DNA from: Magnetococcus marinus MC-1
GTDB lineage: Bacteria > Pseudomonadota > Magnetococcia > Magnetococcales > Magnetococcaceae
Assembly: GCF_000014865.1 (NCBI RefSeq)
Contig: NC_008576.1
Coordinates: 2,757,501 to 2,821,500 of the forward strand
Length of the DNA stretch: 64,000 nt
Reading direction: 5' to 3'
Both the position numbers and the translations under genes were made by a program. The notes under the pieces were generated by a model. The model was not told the DNA's origin and did not search any database. It saw only the letters and a program-made list of their open reading frames with translations. Shown here piece by piece: positions 50,631 through 58,347 of the stretch (positions are counted from its first letter, which is position 1; each line of letters starts with the position of its first letter).

Positions 50631-51425
50631 CTACTGAAGATTTTTGGAACTGTTTTTGGTACTTTTGGCGCTTTTTGCCGCAGCCACAACCTGACCCAAG
50701 GGCTCTCTCTCCACATTCAGCGCAGCACCCTCTTTTTGCATGCTGGCCAAACGCTCGATTTGTGACAGCGAGATCAACTGCGCGTAGATGGCCGGCAAAA
50801 AGCCCTTTTCACGCACTTCTAAAAATTTTTCATTGCTAAACTTATTCATCCGCTCTTCATTGATGACGTAACAACCTGAAATATTACGCACACCCGAACT
50901 ACCATTGACCCGCATATTGAGCGGCGTTAGCAGATTATTGGCCTGTAAAAACTGGGTAAATGCCTGTGTCATCTGGTCCATCTGCTGTAATTCGCCCAAA
51001 TATTTACGCACATTCTCGATCACTTGCGTTGGCTCGCCCTGCTCATCAAACAGCGGCAAACCCTCGTCATCATTGATCATGCTGCTCGCTTCATCCAAAC
51101 AGACCACATAACGGTCATCGCCAGCTTTGGTTAATGCAAAGGGATAACGGCGGATGATGGCAGGAATATAGCTGGCCAGCCACTCTCCTTGAGCACTCAC
51201 AAACAGGTTTTCACCCGCTTCTAGCCCAAGCAGTGCAACGGGGCGAAAGGTGTCGTTTTGGCTCTCTTCCAAAAAAACCACCGGGTAGATCGACGCGGCC
51301 CGTGCAAATTCGTGCATGGTGAGGTAGGCCAAATGAAAATGGGATGCAAAGCTAAAATTGTTATCAGCGCGCACCTTTTTGTGACCGTGCCGCTCCCGAT
51401 TAACGGGAACCATCGACTCAAACAT
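50631..51425 (-). CDS. SapC-family protein
   Basis: The 264-residue product begins MFESMVPVNRERHGHKK and matches the SapC family throughout (FHLAYLTMHEFARAASIYPVVF, SAQGEWLASYIPAIIRRYPF). I chose the ATG at 51425, which has a strong AAGGAG five bases upstream, rather than the in-frame start 213 bp earlier, whose extra residues do not fit the family. In Campylobacter fetus, sapC precedes the type I secretion genes sapDEF that export the S-layer protein; its biochemical role is unknown. Position here at the head of another export operon supports a shared role in surface-protein secretion. It ends in a Ser/Lys-rich tail. Confidence 0.9.
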   Translation of the reverse strand: MFESMVPVNRERHGHKKVRADNNFSFASHFHLAYLTMHEFARAASIYPVVFLEESQNDTFRPVALLGLEAGENLFVSAQGEWLASYIPAIIRRYPFALTKAGDDRYVVCLDEASSMINDDEGLPLFDEQGEPTQVIENVRKYLGELQQMDQMTQAFTQFLQANNLLTPLNMRVNGSSGVRNISGCYVINEERMNKFSNEKFLEVREKGFLPAIYAQLISLSQIERLASMQKEGAALNVEREPLGQVVAAAKSAKSTKNSSKNLQ

Positions 51426-51430
51426 ACCAA

Positions 51431-51436
51431 CTCCTT
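51431..51436 (-). promoter_or_regulatory. Ribosome-binding site deciding the SapC start
   Basis: AAGGAG lies five bases upstream of the ATG at 51425 and selects this start over the longer in-frame option. Confidence 0.85.
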
Positions 51437-51887
51437 CACAAATGACGGTTAAGGCCAAAAACTCAGCCAAGGCAATCGCCAGTAGAGATCTCGACAACAA
51501 ACGCTCAAGCTTGATCACTCTAAACAGACAAGCAGGACAAGAAAAAACGGGCAAACGTGGCTTAACACGAACCGTTGGTGAATATCCAACAAAGACAGAC
51601 CCTCTAATAACCTTTCCCCCCCAAAAAAAACCTGTCAACCAAGCGGCGAGGGGAGATCCAGACGAAGCCGTAATGGGATAACTCCCACTTATGCGAGGCT
51701 CTAAAAGGGACCGATCAAATGCTTCTAATCTTGTATGATTTTACCTTACCCAAACGGTATCAAGGTAAATCCGAGAGATTTTCATCCTAAAAAAATAGCA
51801 TTCGCTCCTATGGGTTTTAACAGAGTCGAGGCCTATATCAATTCATCTATCGCAACAATTGGTATCAACAGGCAGGCCACTACAGAC
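51437..51887. other. Intergenic region upstream of the secretion operon
   Basis: About 450 bp between the SapC gene and the insertion sequence hold no supported gene. The operon promoter is probably here, but I find no clear sigma-70 pair; a TTGACA (minus strand, near 51632) lacks a well-spaced -10. An 8-bp inverted repeat (tttacctt at 51740-51747, aaggtaaa at 51762-51769) is a weak operator or hairpin candidate. Confidence 0.4.
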
Positions 51888-51903
51888 TTAACCCATGTTT
51901 AAC
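51888..51903. repeat. Left terminal inverted repeat of the insertion sequence
   Basis: TTAACCCATGTTTAAC, the exact reverse complement of 53975-53990. Confidence 0.85.
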
Positions 51904-51995
51904 AGGCTATTGTAGAAGATCTTAAAATACAGAATCTTACGATGTGTATTTTTTTCGAGTGGCACTACAAACTGTGCATTCTTTGGAAAATGTGC

Positions 51996-53825
51996 TCAGA
52001 CGACCATCTTTTTCACCCCGCCTGGGTTTGCATGGATTCCAAGCGCCTGGAAGATTTTCTGTTGTTCAGGCTCAGGTCTGGTGGCTTTGCGCACCTGCAA
52101 GGAATGTCCATCGGGTCGTCGAAATGAAGCGGTAATCCGGCACTGGCTGGAGAGGATGTCTCGCAGCGTGCTCCAGCGACCGTGGATACCTTTTTCCGCC
52201 AATTGTTGACGTATTATCTGTACGATCTGGTAGGTCAGCACGGTGATAAACAGATGACCATCGCTGCGTTCCTCTTTCCGATGGAAGAGTGGACGCAAGC
52301 CCAATTCCGATTTGAGAGAGCGAAACACCGATTCCAGATCCGTGAGGGTGATGTAGGTGCGCCATAAGCGCTCCTCATCCCAGCCGGTCTCGTTGCTACG
52401 CAGGCAGTAGACCCCAGGGTGGGTCAGCGAGGTGCCATCGAGCGGTTTTTGTTTCCAATGGATGGCTTGGGCCTGCAAACCACTGTCGTCCGGGATGATT
52501 TCGATGTGGTAGTGCTGGCCTATACCACGATTTTTTTCTTTCAGCCGTCCAATGCGCTCCCAAAGTTTATCGATATTCTTTGTGGTGCGGGGCTTGGAAA
52601 GCCCCTCGGAGAGCTTAGTCAGACCGGCTTCAAAGCGCTCGGCAAAACGCCGGGAGATCCCCTTTTCCTTTTCCGCACGGCGTTGGGAATGACAGTAAAG
52701 CCTCACCTCCTGGCCATCGTCGCTGAGAACTTTTTGGATGTGGATCTGTTCCTTTGCGGCCGTTTCGATACATGCAGCACCGTTGAAATCGAATTGCCGC
52801 TCGCGTTCTCGGCTGACCACCAGATAACGATAGCCTTTGTCGCGTAACCAGACAAGATTGGCCTCAGTGGCTACCCCCCGATCCATAACCACCAAGGTAC
52901 CATTGGGAGCATTCAAGCCTTTGAGCATCCCTTCCAGGGTGCTCCCTTCGGAGACATTGCCGGGGAAAATCTGCGAACGGCGCACAAACCCGCTACCGTC
53001 GAGTACCAGACCCAAGGTCAACAGGGGAGAGTCGCAACGCTTCTCCTTTGAGCGCCCCCGCTGAGCTTTGCTGTTTCCTTCTGCCTCTCCCTCAAAATAG
53101 GTATTGGTCAAATCGTATAAGGTGACGGTGCCCGGCAGGTTGAATAGATCGTTAATCTTGGAAAACAATCTGTTTTCGATAGCCTCGCGGTTTCTGATCA
53201 ATAGGTCTGAAACTCGGTAAAATTGCATCAGGCTCATGGTCTCGAAGTCCACATCAAGCAACTCCCCTAGGCCGCTTTGGGCGCTGAGCCATCTATGCAG
53301 CGCCCGTTCGGAACCAGGTGCGGCCATGCGTCCAATAATGGCGCCGATGGCTGCGGCTCGCTGAGGGCCGGTTAGTCCGACATCGGCCAACAGTTCTGTA
53401 AACCCTGCCTTACCCATGGCCCATAGTCCCACCTGCTCCACCCCCACACTCCGGGGGCGGCTCATTTCAAGAGAGTCCACCAATACTGTTTGCACATCCT
53501 CTGGGGAAAGGCCGGTTTCCGTCTCCTTGGCAGACGGGATTGCTTCCGGCTGACGGGTCAACAATTGCGCGACAATACGCTGGGCCTCCCGCTCCACTTG
53601 CGAAGGACAATCAAGAGAAATCAGTGTCTTCTGAGGGCTTAGCAGTTGATCGATACGTGAACACAAGGTGGGCCAGTGATTCTGGCCTATGGCGAAATGA
53701 CGGCCAAGATTCAAGAGTGTCACCTGCCTGACCTTCGTGCCGACACGAAGGGATTGAACCAGGCGATGCGTGTAGTAAGATTCGCCTGTGGCTGTATTGC
53801 GGGTTTGTGTGCGTCGTATATACAT
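51996..53825 (-). CDS. IS1634-family DDE transposase
   Basis: The product is 609 residues from the ATG at 53825 (MYIRRTQTRNTATGE), which fits this family better than an in-frame start 69 bp upstream. DDE-type catalytic positions are visible: Asp in TLYDLTNTYFEG, Asp in LVVMDRGVATEAN, and Glu in LTDLESVFRSLKSELGLRP. The C-terminal part has HLFITVLTYQIVQIIRQQL, typical of IS4-superfamily DDE_Tnp_1 enzymes. No frameshift or internal stop is seen, so it may be active. It reads in the same direction as the neighbouring operons. Confidence 0.9.
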   Translation of the reverse strand: MYIRRTQTRNTATGESYYTHRLVQSLRVGTKVRQVTLLNLGRHFAIGQNHWPTLCSRIDQLLSPQKTLISLDCPSQVEREAQRIVAQLLTRQPEAIPSAKETETGLSPEDVQTVLVDSLEMSRPRSVGVEQVGLWAMGKAGFTELLADVGLTGPQRAAAIGAIIGRMAAPGSERALHRWLSAQSGLGELLDVDFETMSLMQFYRVSDLLIRNREAIENRLFSKINDLFNLPGTVTLYDLTNTYFEGEAEGNSKAQRGRSKEKRCDSPLLTLGLVLDGSGFVRRSQIFPGNVSEGSTLEGMLKGLNAPNGTLVVMDRGVATEANLVWLRDKGYRYLVVSRERERQFDFNGAACIETAAKEQIHIQKVLSDDGQEVRLYCHSQRRAEKEKGISRRFAERFEAGLTKLSEGLSKPRTTKNIDKLWERIGRLKEKNRGIGQHYHIEIIPDDSGLQAQAIHWKQKPLDGTSLTHPGVYCLRSNETGWDEERLWRTYITLTDLESVFRSLKSELGLRPLFHRKEERSDGHLFITVLTYQIVQIIRQQLAEKGIHGRWSTLRDILSSQCRITASFRRPDGHSLQVRKATRPEPEQQKIFQALGIHANPGGVKKMVV

Positions 53826-53974
53826 ACTCGGAATGATACCAAAAGCACCATGGTGGCGCAAGACATAATAATTTATTATGGCACTACAAAACATGTTTGA
53901 ATTTGTGAGTACATATAAATCAATATGTTAAAATACATCAACAGGCCAAACATGCCTAAATTCGGCAGAGAAAC

Positions 53975-53990
53975 GTTAAACATGGGTTAA
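53975..53990. repeat. Right terminal inverted repeat of the insertion sequence
   Basis: GTTAAACATGGGTTAA, the exact reverse complement of 51888-51903. Confidence 0.85.
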
Positions 53991-54166
53991 TTTTAGGACA
54001 TACTAACAACCTCAACACATAGCTAGCAATCTTATTCTGGCCACCTTTCCTCATCAAATATAGGGAAAATTATCCAATTTAAATGGGCCTTTTTCTGAAA
54101 ATTACGCACGGTAAAGAAAAATACGATTTGAAATCAAGCACACTCATAAATATTTTGCCCCATTGC

Positions 54167-54207
54167 GCATAAAAAAAAGGGGCGCTTAGCGCCCCTTTTT
54201 TTTATGC
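54167..54207. terminator. Bidirectional rho-independent terminator
   Basis: A perfect 19-bp stem (gcat, eight A, ggggcgc against its complement) closes a 3-nt loop, and the arms give a T-tract on either strand. It lies 124 bp after the last gene of the oxidoreductase operon and would end that transcript on the minus strand. Confidence 0.92.
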
Positions 54208-54209
54208 TT

Positions 54210-54247
54210 CATCTTACAAAAATCTCATTTAATCTCTTTGTAAGATG
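54210..54247. repeat. 11-bp inverted repeat next to terminator
   Basis: catcttacaaa (54210-54220) pairs perfectly with tttgtaagatg (54237-54247) across a 16-nt spacer. It lies between the ferritin-like stop and the strong terminator. It could be a second weak transcript-end hairpin or a protein-binding site. Confidence 0.6.
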
Positions 54248-54331
54248 ACCTATTTTCCAGGTTTTCCGGATCCTTACAGGGCAAACCGCTACCATGCCAC
54301 GATCTCGAACAACACCACACACCTCGGCGCA

Positions 54332-54838
54332 TTAAACCCCACCGCTATGTACGACCTGATAGTAGAGCTTCTCCAACTCTTTTTTATGGAGCATCTCTTC
54401 ATCCGCAAGATAAGCAAAGAGATCACGGATGGGGCCAACCGGGGTCGATTCAGCCAACGCGGTATACTGCTGCATGGCGGTATGTTCCCGCCCCATAGCA
54501 AATTGCAGCACCGACTGATCGTCAGGGTTTTCCCCTAACTCAGGCAGATGCACTGCATCGGAAAAACGGCTATCACTCTCTGGTGTATCCACCATTTCAC
54601 GAATCTGCTGCTCAAGCTCTGGACGGTTGCGCAGTTCGGTAAACAGCACCACATGGCGCTGTTCCTCTTGGGCCAACTCCGCCACCAAATAGCGCAATGG
54701 CTTACCCACCTTGGGGGTCAGTTGCGTGTAAAAGTCAAAGGCCGTCTGTTCAAAACCAATGGCGACATCCAGAATATCGGCAAGGCTCTTTTGGCTCTGC
54801 AATTTTTCATAGCTGCTGGTTTTACCTTCACCCATCAT
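54332..54838 (-). CDS. Ferritin-like diiron-domain protein (rubrerythrin-like)
   Basis: This 168-residue protein has a four-helix ferritin-like pattern with two half-sites: Glu in GFEQTAFDFY with EEQRH, and REHTAMQQY with DEEMLHKKELEKL. It has no rubredoxin domain, so it resembles the short rubrerythrin-like (COG1633) group. Those proteins bind diiron and are linked to oxidative stress or iron handling. The start overlaps the upstream flavoprotein stop as ATGA, so it is co-translated with the membrane oxidoreductase. It may protect the complex or take electrons from the flavoprotein; that is inference. Confidence 0.88.
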   Translation of the reverse strand: MMGEGKTSSYEKLQSQKSLADILDVAIGFEQTAFDFYTQLTPKVGKPLRYLVAELAQEEQRHVVLFTELRNRPELEQQIREMVDTPESDSRFSDAVHLPELGENPDDQSVLQFAMGREHTAMQQYTALAESTPVGPIRDLFAYLADEEMLHKKELEKLYYQVVHSGGV

Positions 54839-56631
54839 GCACCTCCCTGCCCTTTGATGGCGGCATCAATGCTCTCGGCAGCCCGGTGCCCATCTGCCAC
54901 CGCATGGATCACATCGGGACCCTTGACACAATCCCCAGCCGCCCACAGCCACGGCTCTGAAGTGCGTCCCATGCCATCGACCGCAATACGACCACGGTTC
55001 CACTCTAAGGCCTCTTTAAGCGGTTCACCCAGCAGTTCCGTGTCAGACATTTGGCCAATGGCCTCACTGATCATATTGGCAGGATGAATGCGCTCATCGC
55101 TCTCATCATAGCTGGGGGCAAAGCGCCCCTCACTATCAAAAATAGCCAGCACCCGCAATGTTCTCAGCCCAACCAGCGCACCGTTGTCATCCACCAGGAT
55201 CTCTTGTGGACCACGGGCATCCAAAATTTCAATCCCCTCTTCAAGACTTTCACGGATCTCATCCGGGTCCGCCAGGAAATGGGCGCGATCCTCCAACGCC
55301 GTGAGGGTGACTTTGATCTCACCATAGCTCTGTTTTTGCAAACGGGCCACACTACGGGCAATATCCATGGCCACGTTTCCACCGCCAATCACAACCAACT
55401 GGCGGGGCACCTCGATCTGTTGCCCTTCGGTTATCTGCCGTAGCAAGTCAATGGCCTTGGTCACGTTGGGATGGTCGGAGCCCGGAATACGGGTGGAACG
55501 ACCCAAGTGCAAACCAATGGTCAACAACACCGCATCATGTCCCTCACGGAGCTGCTCCATGGCAATATCATGGCCTACCCGCATGTTGCAGTGAATATTG
55601 ACCCCCATTGAGGTAATAACATCAATATCCCGGTCCATCATATCATAGGGCAGACGGTATTCGGGAATACCATAGCGGAACATACCACCGGGTTTGGGAC
55701 GGGCCTCGTAAACTTCGACCTGATAGCCCATTTTTGCCAGATCAAAAGCCGCCGTTAAACCGGCCGGTCCCGCCCCCACCACCGCAACTTTTTTACCCAC
55801 AGCCGGCGCAGGATCCCCAATAATCTGGCGATATTTCTCCACCGGCACCTGATCGGCAATGTGACGTTTTAACCAACGGATGGCAATGGGCTCACCCTCA
55901 TGGTTGACCGCACACACGGTTTCGCACTTGTGCGTACAGACCCGCCCACAGACATTGGAGAAGGGGTTGGTTTCATAAAGCAGGGCCAAGCCCCGCTCAT
56001 AATCCCCATCACGCACCGCCGCAATATAGTCGGGAATACTCATATGAGCTGGGCAGGTCGCCACACATAAGCCACACGCCACACAGCGGTCAGCCTCAAA
56101 CTGGGCATCGGTTACCGAGTAGCCATCCACAATTTCGGTAAAGGAGTCTAAACGCTCCTCAGCCTCCATCTCGTGCATATGCACCCGTGCCGCAGGGGTT
56201 AAACGGTGCCCCTCGGGACGGCGGTAGCCCTGCTCCATATTGTCCCAATATTTGGGGTCCACCCCAGGCGTAAACATAAAGGCCTTAGGGTCACTGTCTA
56301 CCCACTGATAGGCATTGGACATGGTAAGAGAACTGGTCATGCAGACGTCAACACACAGCGCACACCAGCAGCAGCGCCCGTAATCAATACGGGGACGCAA
56401 GCCAGAATCACTGCGGTTACCGGGTACATCCCGGTTCTCCACCATATCAATGGCACCGTTTTGACAAATCGCCTCACAGGTTCCACAGCCAATACATTTT
56501 TCCACATCATTTTTGTGGAAACCACGGTAGCGCGGTGCAGCTTTGCGGTGAATGGGATCCTTAATGGATACCGGTTCACGAAACAGATTTTTCCACGCAG
56601 TAAAGGGCGAGAGCACATCGCGAATAGTCAT
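54835..56631 (-). CDS. NuoI-like ferredoxin fused to GltD-like FAD oxidoreductase
   Basis: A 598-residue fusion. Residues about 1-105 are NuoI-like with two [4Fe-4S] motifs, CIGCGTCEAIC (46-56) and CCWCALCVDVC (87-97). Residues about 170-598 match the glutamate synthase small subunit (GltD) family: a Cys-rich region (CVACGLCVATC at 183-193, CGRVCTHKCETVC at 228-240), the FAD motif GAGPAG (286-291) and a second Rossmann motif GGGNVA (416-421) for NAD(P)H. GltD-type proteins move electrons between NAD(P)H and Fe-S centres. The fusion replaces the missing NuoEFG input module, so it likely links a pyridine nucleotide or ferredoxin to the membrane complex. It starts two bases after the NuoD-like stop. 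Confidence 0.92.
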   Translation of the reverse strand: MTIRDVLSPFTAWKNLFREPVSIKDPIHRKAAPRYRGFHKNDVEKCIGCGTCEAICQNGAIDMVENRDVPGNRSDSGLRPRIDYGRCCWCALCVDVCMTSSLTMSNAYQWVDSDPKAFMFTPGVDPKYWDNMEQGYRRPEGHRLTPAARVHMHEMEAEERLDSFTEIVDGYSVTDAQFEADRCVACGLCVATCPAHMSIPDYIAAVRDGDYERGLALLYETNPFSNVCGRVCTHKCETVCAVNHEGEPIAIRWLKRHIADQVPVEKYRQIIGDPAPAVGKKVAVVGAGPAGLTAAFDLAKMGYQVEVYEARPKPGGMFRYGIPEYRLPYDMMDRDIDVITSMGVNIHCNMRVGHDIAMEQLREGHDAVLLTIGLHLGRSTRIPGSDHPNVTKAIDLLRQITEGQQIEVPRQLVVIGGGNVAMDIARSVARLQKQSYGEIKVTLTALEDRAHFLADPDEIRESLEEGIEILDARGPQEILVDDNGALVGLRTLRVLAIFDSEGRFAPSYDESDERIHPANMISEAIGQMSDTELLGEPLKEALEWNRGRIAVDGMGRTSEPWLWAAGDCVKGPDVIHAVADGHRAAESIDAAIKGQGGA

Positions 56632-56633
56632 GG

Positions 56634-57821
56634 TTATCTCTCAACCTCTGGGGGATAGGTATGCAGAGAGACCATCAGTCCCGCTACATCCGAGATGTTC
56701 TGGTTGATAATCATATGCTCCAACAGCGCCACCGCGTGGGTGTAGGAGGGACCCCGTACATTGATCCGTCGGGGATAACCGCTACCATCGGTCACCACAT
56801 AGTAGCCATATTCACCACGGGAGCACTCCCCGCGAATATAGGTCTCACCTTGGGGGATTTTCCAGTGCAGCACATTGGGCAACTTGGCCATCACCGGCCC
56901 TTCATGGGGCATGCGCGCCAAAATCTGCCGAATCAAGTCCACCGATTGCAACAGATCCCGATAACGCACATCCGCCCGGGTATAGATGTCCGAATCTTTA
57001 CCCACAATCGCTTCATAGGAGAGCTCAGGATAGACCAGATAGGGCTGGTCAATGCGCACATCCTTGGCGACCCCGGCCGCACGTGCATTGGGACCGGTCA
57101 CCCCATAGGGCTCCAGCCACGCCGGATCAATCACCCCTACGCCAACGCTGCGTTTTTTAAACACCGCATTGTGAAAGAGCACATCCCGCACATCTTTCAT
57201 GGTGGACTCTAGCTCACGCAAGGTCTCTTCCATGCGCTGCTCAAAGCCTTCGGGCAGACCATCCCGCACCCCACCAGGCAAGATAAACATATGGTAAATG
57301 CGAGCGCCGGTCAGCTCTTCAAAACGGTCCAGCATCAAATCCCGTATATAGGTGGTCCACTGACCAATGACACCCATGCCAAAGGCCCCAGACTGACCAC
57401 CCAGATACATCAAATAGCTATTGATGCGGCCCATCTCCAAAATCAAGGTGCGGATCCAGCGGGCCCGTTCGGGGCACTCAATACCGGCCAGCTCTTCCAC
57501 CGCTGCGGCATAGCAGTACTCATTAAAATCGGGCTCCGGCACACAGACGCGGCACACAATGGGGAAGCACTGGATAAAAGTGCGGCGCTCCATGAGCTTT
57601 TCAAACCCTCTGTGGAGATAGCCCACATGGGTTTTGGCATCCACAATTTCATCCCCACACAGGGTCAGCTCCACCGACATGTTGCCGGTGATGCCTGGGT
57701 GCTGAGGACCATGCCACAGTTTCAGATATTTACCCGATGCCAAATCGATGTCCAGACGACCATCGACCCGGCGTTGGGGATATTGACTACGGTCGGGTTG
57801 ATACGCCATGTTAGGTCCCAT
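56634..57821 (-). CDS. NuoD/hydrogenase large-subunit-like protein (Ehr-type, no NiFe site)
   Basis: This 395-residue protein is clearly NuoD-like (HGPQHPGITGNM, THVGYLHRGFEKLMERR). It has Cys at 90 and 93 (CRVC) near the first hydrogenase Cys motif, but RVCVPE does not keep the RxCGxC pair. The C-terminus reads DVAGLMVSLHTYPPEVER, without the second Cys pair that binds nickel in [NiFe] hydrogenases. It resembles NuoD at the quinone-facing GPQHP loop, yet the extra cysteines are not typical of complex I. It overlaps the NuoC-like gene by 11 bp; a second ATG at 57809 would avoid the overlap. Substrate at this site unknown. Confidence 0.9.
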   Translation of the reverse strand: MGPNMAYQPDRSQYPQRRVDGRLDIDLASGKYLKLWHGPQHPGITGNMSVELTLCGDEIVDAKTHVGYLHRGFEKLMERRTFIQCFPIVCRVCVPEPDFNEYCYAAAVEELAGIECPERARWIRTLILEMGRINSYLMYLGGQSGAFGMGVIGQWTTYIRDLMLDRFEELTGARIYHMFILPGGVRDGLPEGFEQRMEETLRELESTMKDVRDVLFHNAVFKKRSVGVGVIDPAWLEPYGVTGPNARAAGVAKDVRIDQPYLVYPELSYEAIVGKDSDIYTRADVRYRDLLQSVDLIRQILARMPHEGPVMAKLPNVLHWKIPQGETYIRGECSRGEYGYYVVTDGSGYPRRINVRGPSYTHAVALLEHMIINQNISDVAGLMVSLHTYPPEVER

Positions 57822-58347
57822 CCGGGTAGAGTTGTTTTTTCATATGCTCTTGAGGATCCAACGTCTCACGCCACGGGCGGTTGCTGTAGGTCTCTTCGGC
57901 ATATTTTTTTGTATCAAAATCCCGGCGATAAGGGGGAATATCACTCCACCCTTCCAGGATAAACGGCTCATCAATACCGGGACTATCGAGAAAATCAATC
58001 CCGAACATCTCCTTCAGCTCGCGCTGATAGGTGGCCGCAGTGGGCCAGATGATGTGAATGGAGGACATGACTGGCTCATCCCGTGGAATCATCACGCGCA
58101 GCCCCAGGTCCACCGCAGCCTCTCGGTTAGAGAGCAGGTAGGTAAGCTGAAATTGATTATCCTCAATCCAGTCCACCGCTGTGAGCAACACCAGATGGGT
58201 AAACCCCTCCCGGTCACGCAGCCGTATCAGCACATCTTGCAATTGCGCTTGTGGTACGGTGATAAACGCCAAGTCAGGCCGTTGCTCAATGAGCTCCCCA
58301 AGGGAGAAGGTCTTCAACAATCTTTCATAGATATCGCGCATTATCAT
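57811..58347 (-). CDS. NuoC-like subunit (complex I 30 kDa family)
   Basis: This 178-residue protein has the 30 kDa-subunit signature ATYQRELKEMFGIDFLDSPG, followed by a C-terminal extension with YRRDFDTKKYAEE. It forms part of the peripheral arm with the NuoB- and NuoD-like subunits. Its ATG overlaps the NuoB-like stop as TAATG. A second ATG two codons later is equally possible. Confidence 0.92.
   Translation of the reverse strand: MIMRDIYERLLKTFSLGELIEQRPDLAFITVPQAQLQDVLIRLRDREGFTHLVLLTAVDWIEDNQFQLTYLLSNREAAVDLGLRVMIPRDEPVMSSIHIIWPTAATYQRELKEMFGIDFLDSPGIDEPFILEGWSDIPPYRRDFDTKKYAEETYSNRPWRETLDPQEHMKKQLYPDGT

Larger units (their letters stand above)
51888..53990 (-). mobile_element. IS1634/IS4-type insertion sequence, complete
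   Basis: A 2,103-bp element bounded by perfect 16-bp inverted repeats carries one intact transposase gene. The ends TTAACCC...GGGTTAA include a TTAA on each side that may be a target duplication rather than part of the repeat. A 12-bp direct repeat, tggcactacaaa, lies inside both ends (51960-51971 and 53879-53890). The family call rests on the transposase. Confidence 0.85.

Noticed and set aside
51426-51638. Longer N-terminus for the SapC protein
   Set aside because: The extra 71 residues do not fit the family and the internal ATG has a near-perfect ribosome-binding site.
54245-54538. 97-residue plus-strand frame near the terminator
   Set aside because: Mostly antisense to the ferritin-like gene, with no homology features.
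56634-57821. True [NiFe] hydrogenase large subunit
   Set aside because: No C-terminal CxxC pair and an incomplete N-terminal motif, so it cannot hold a normal NiFe site.
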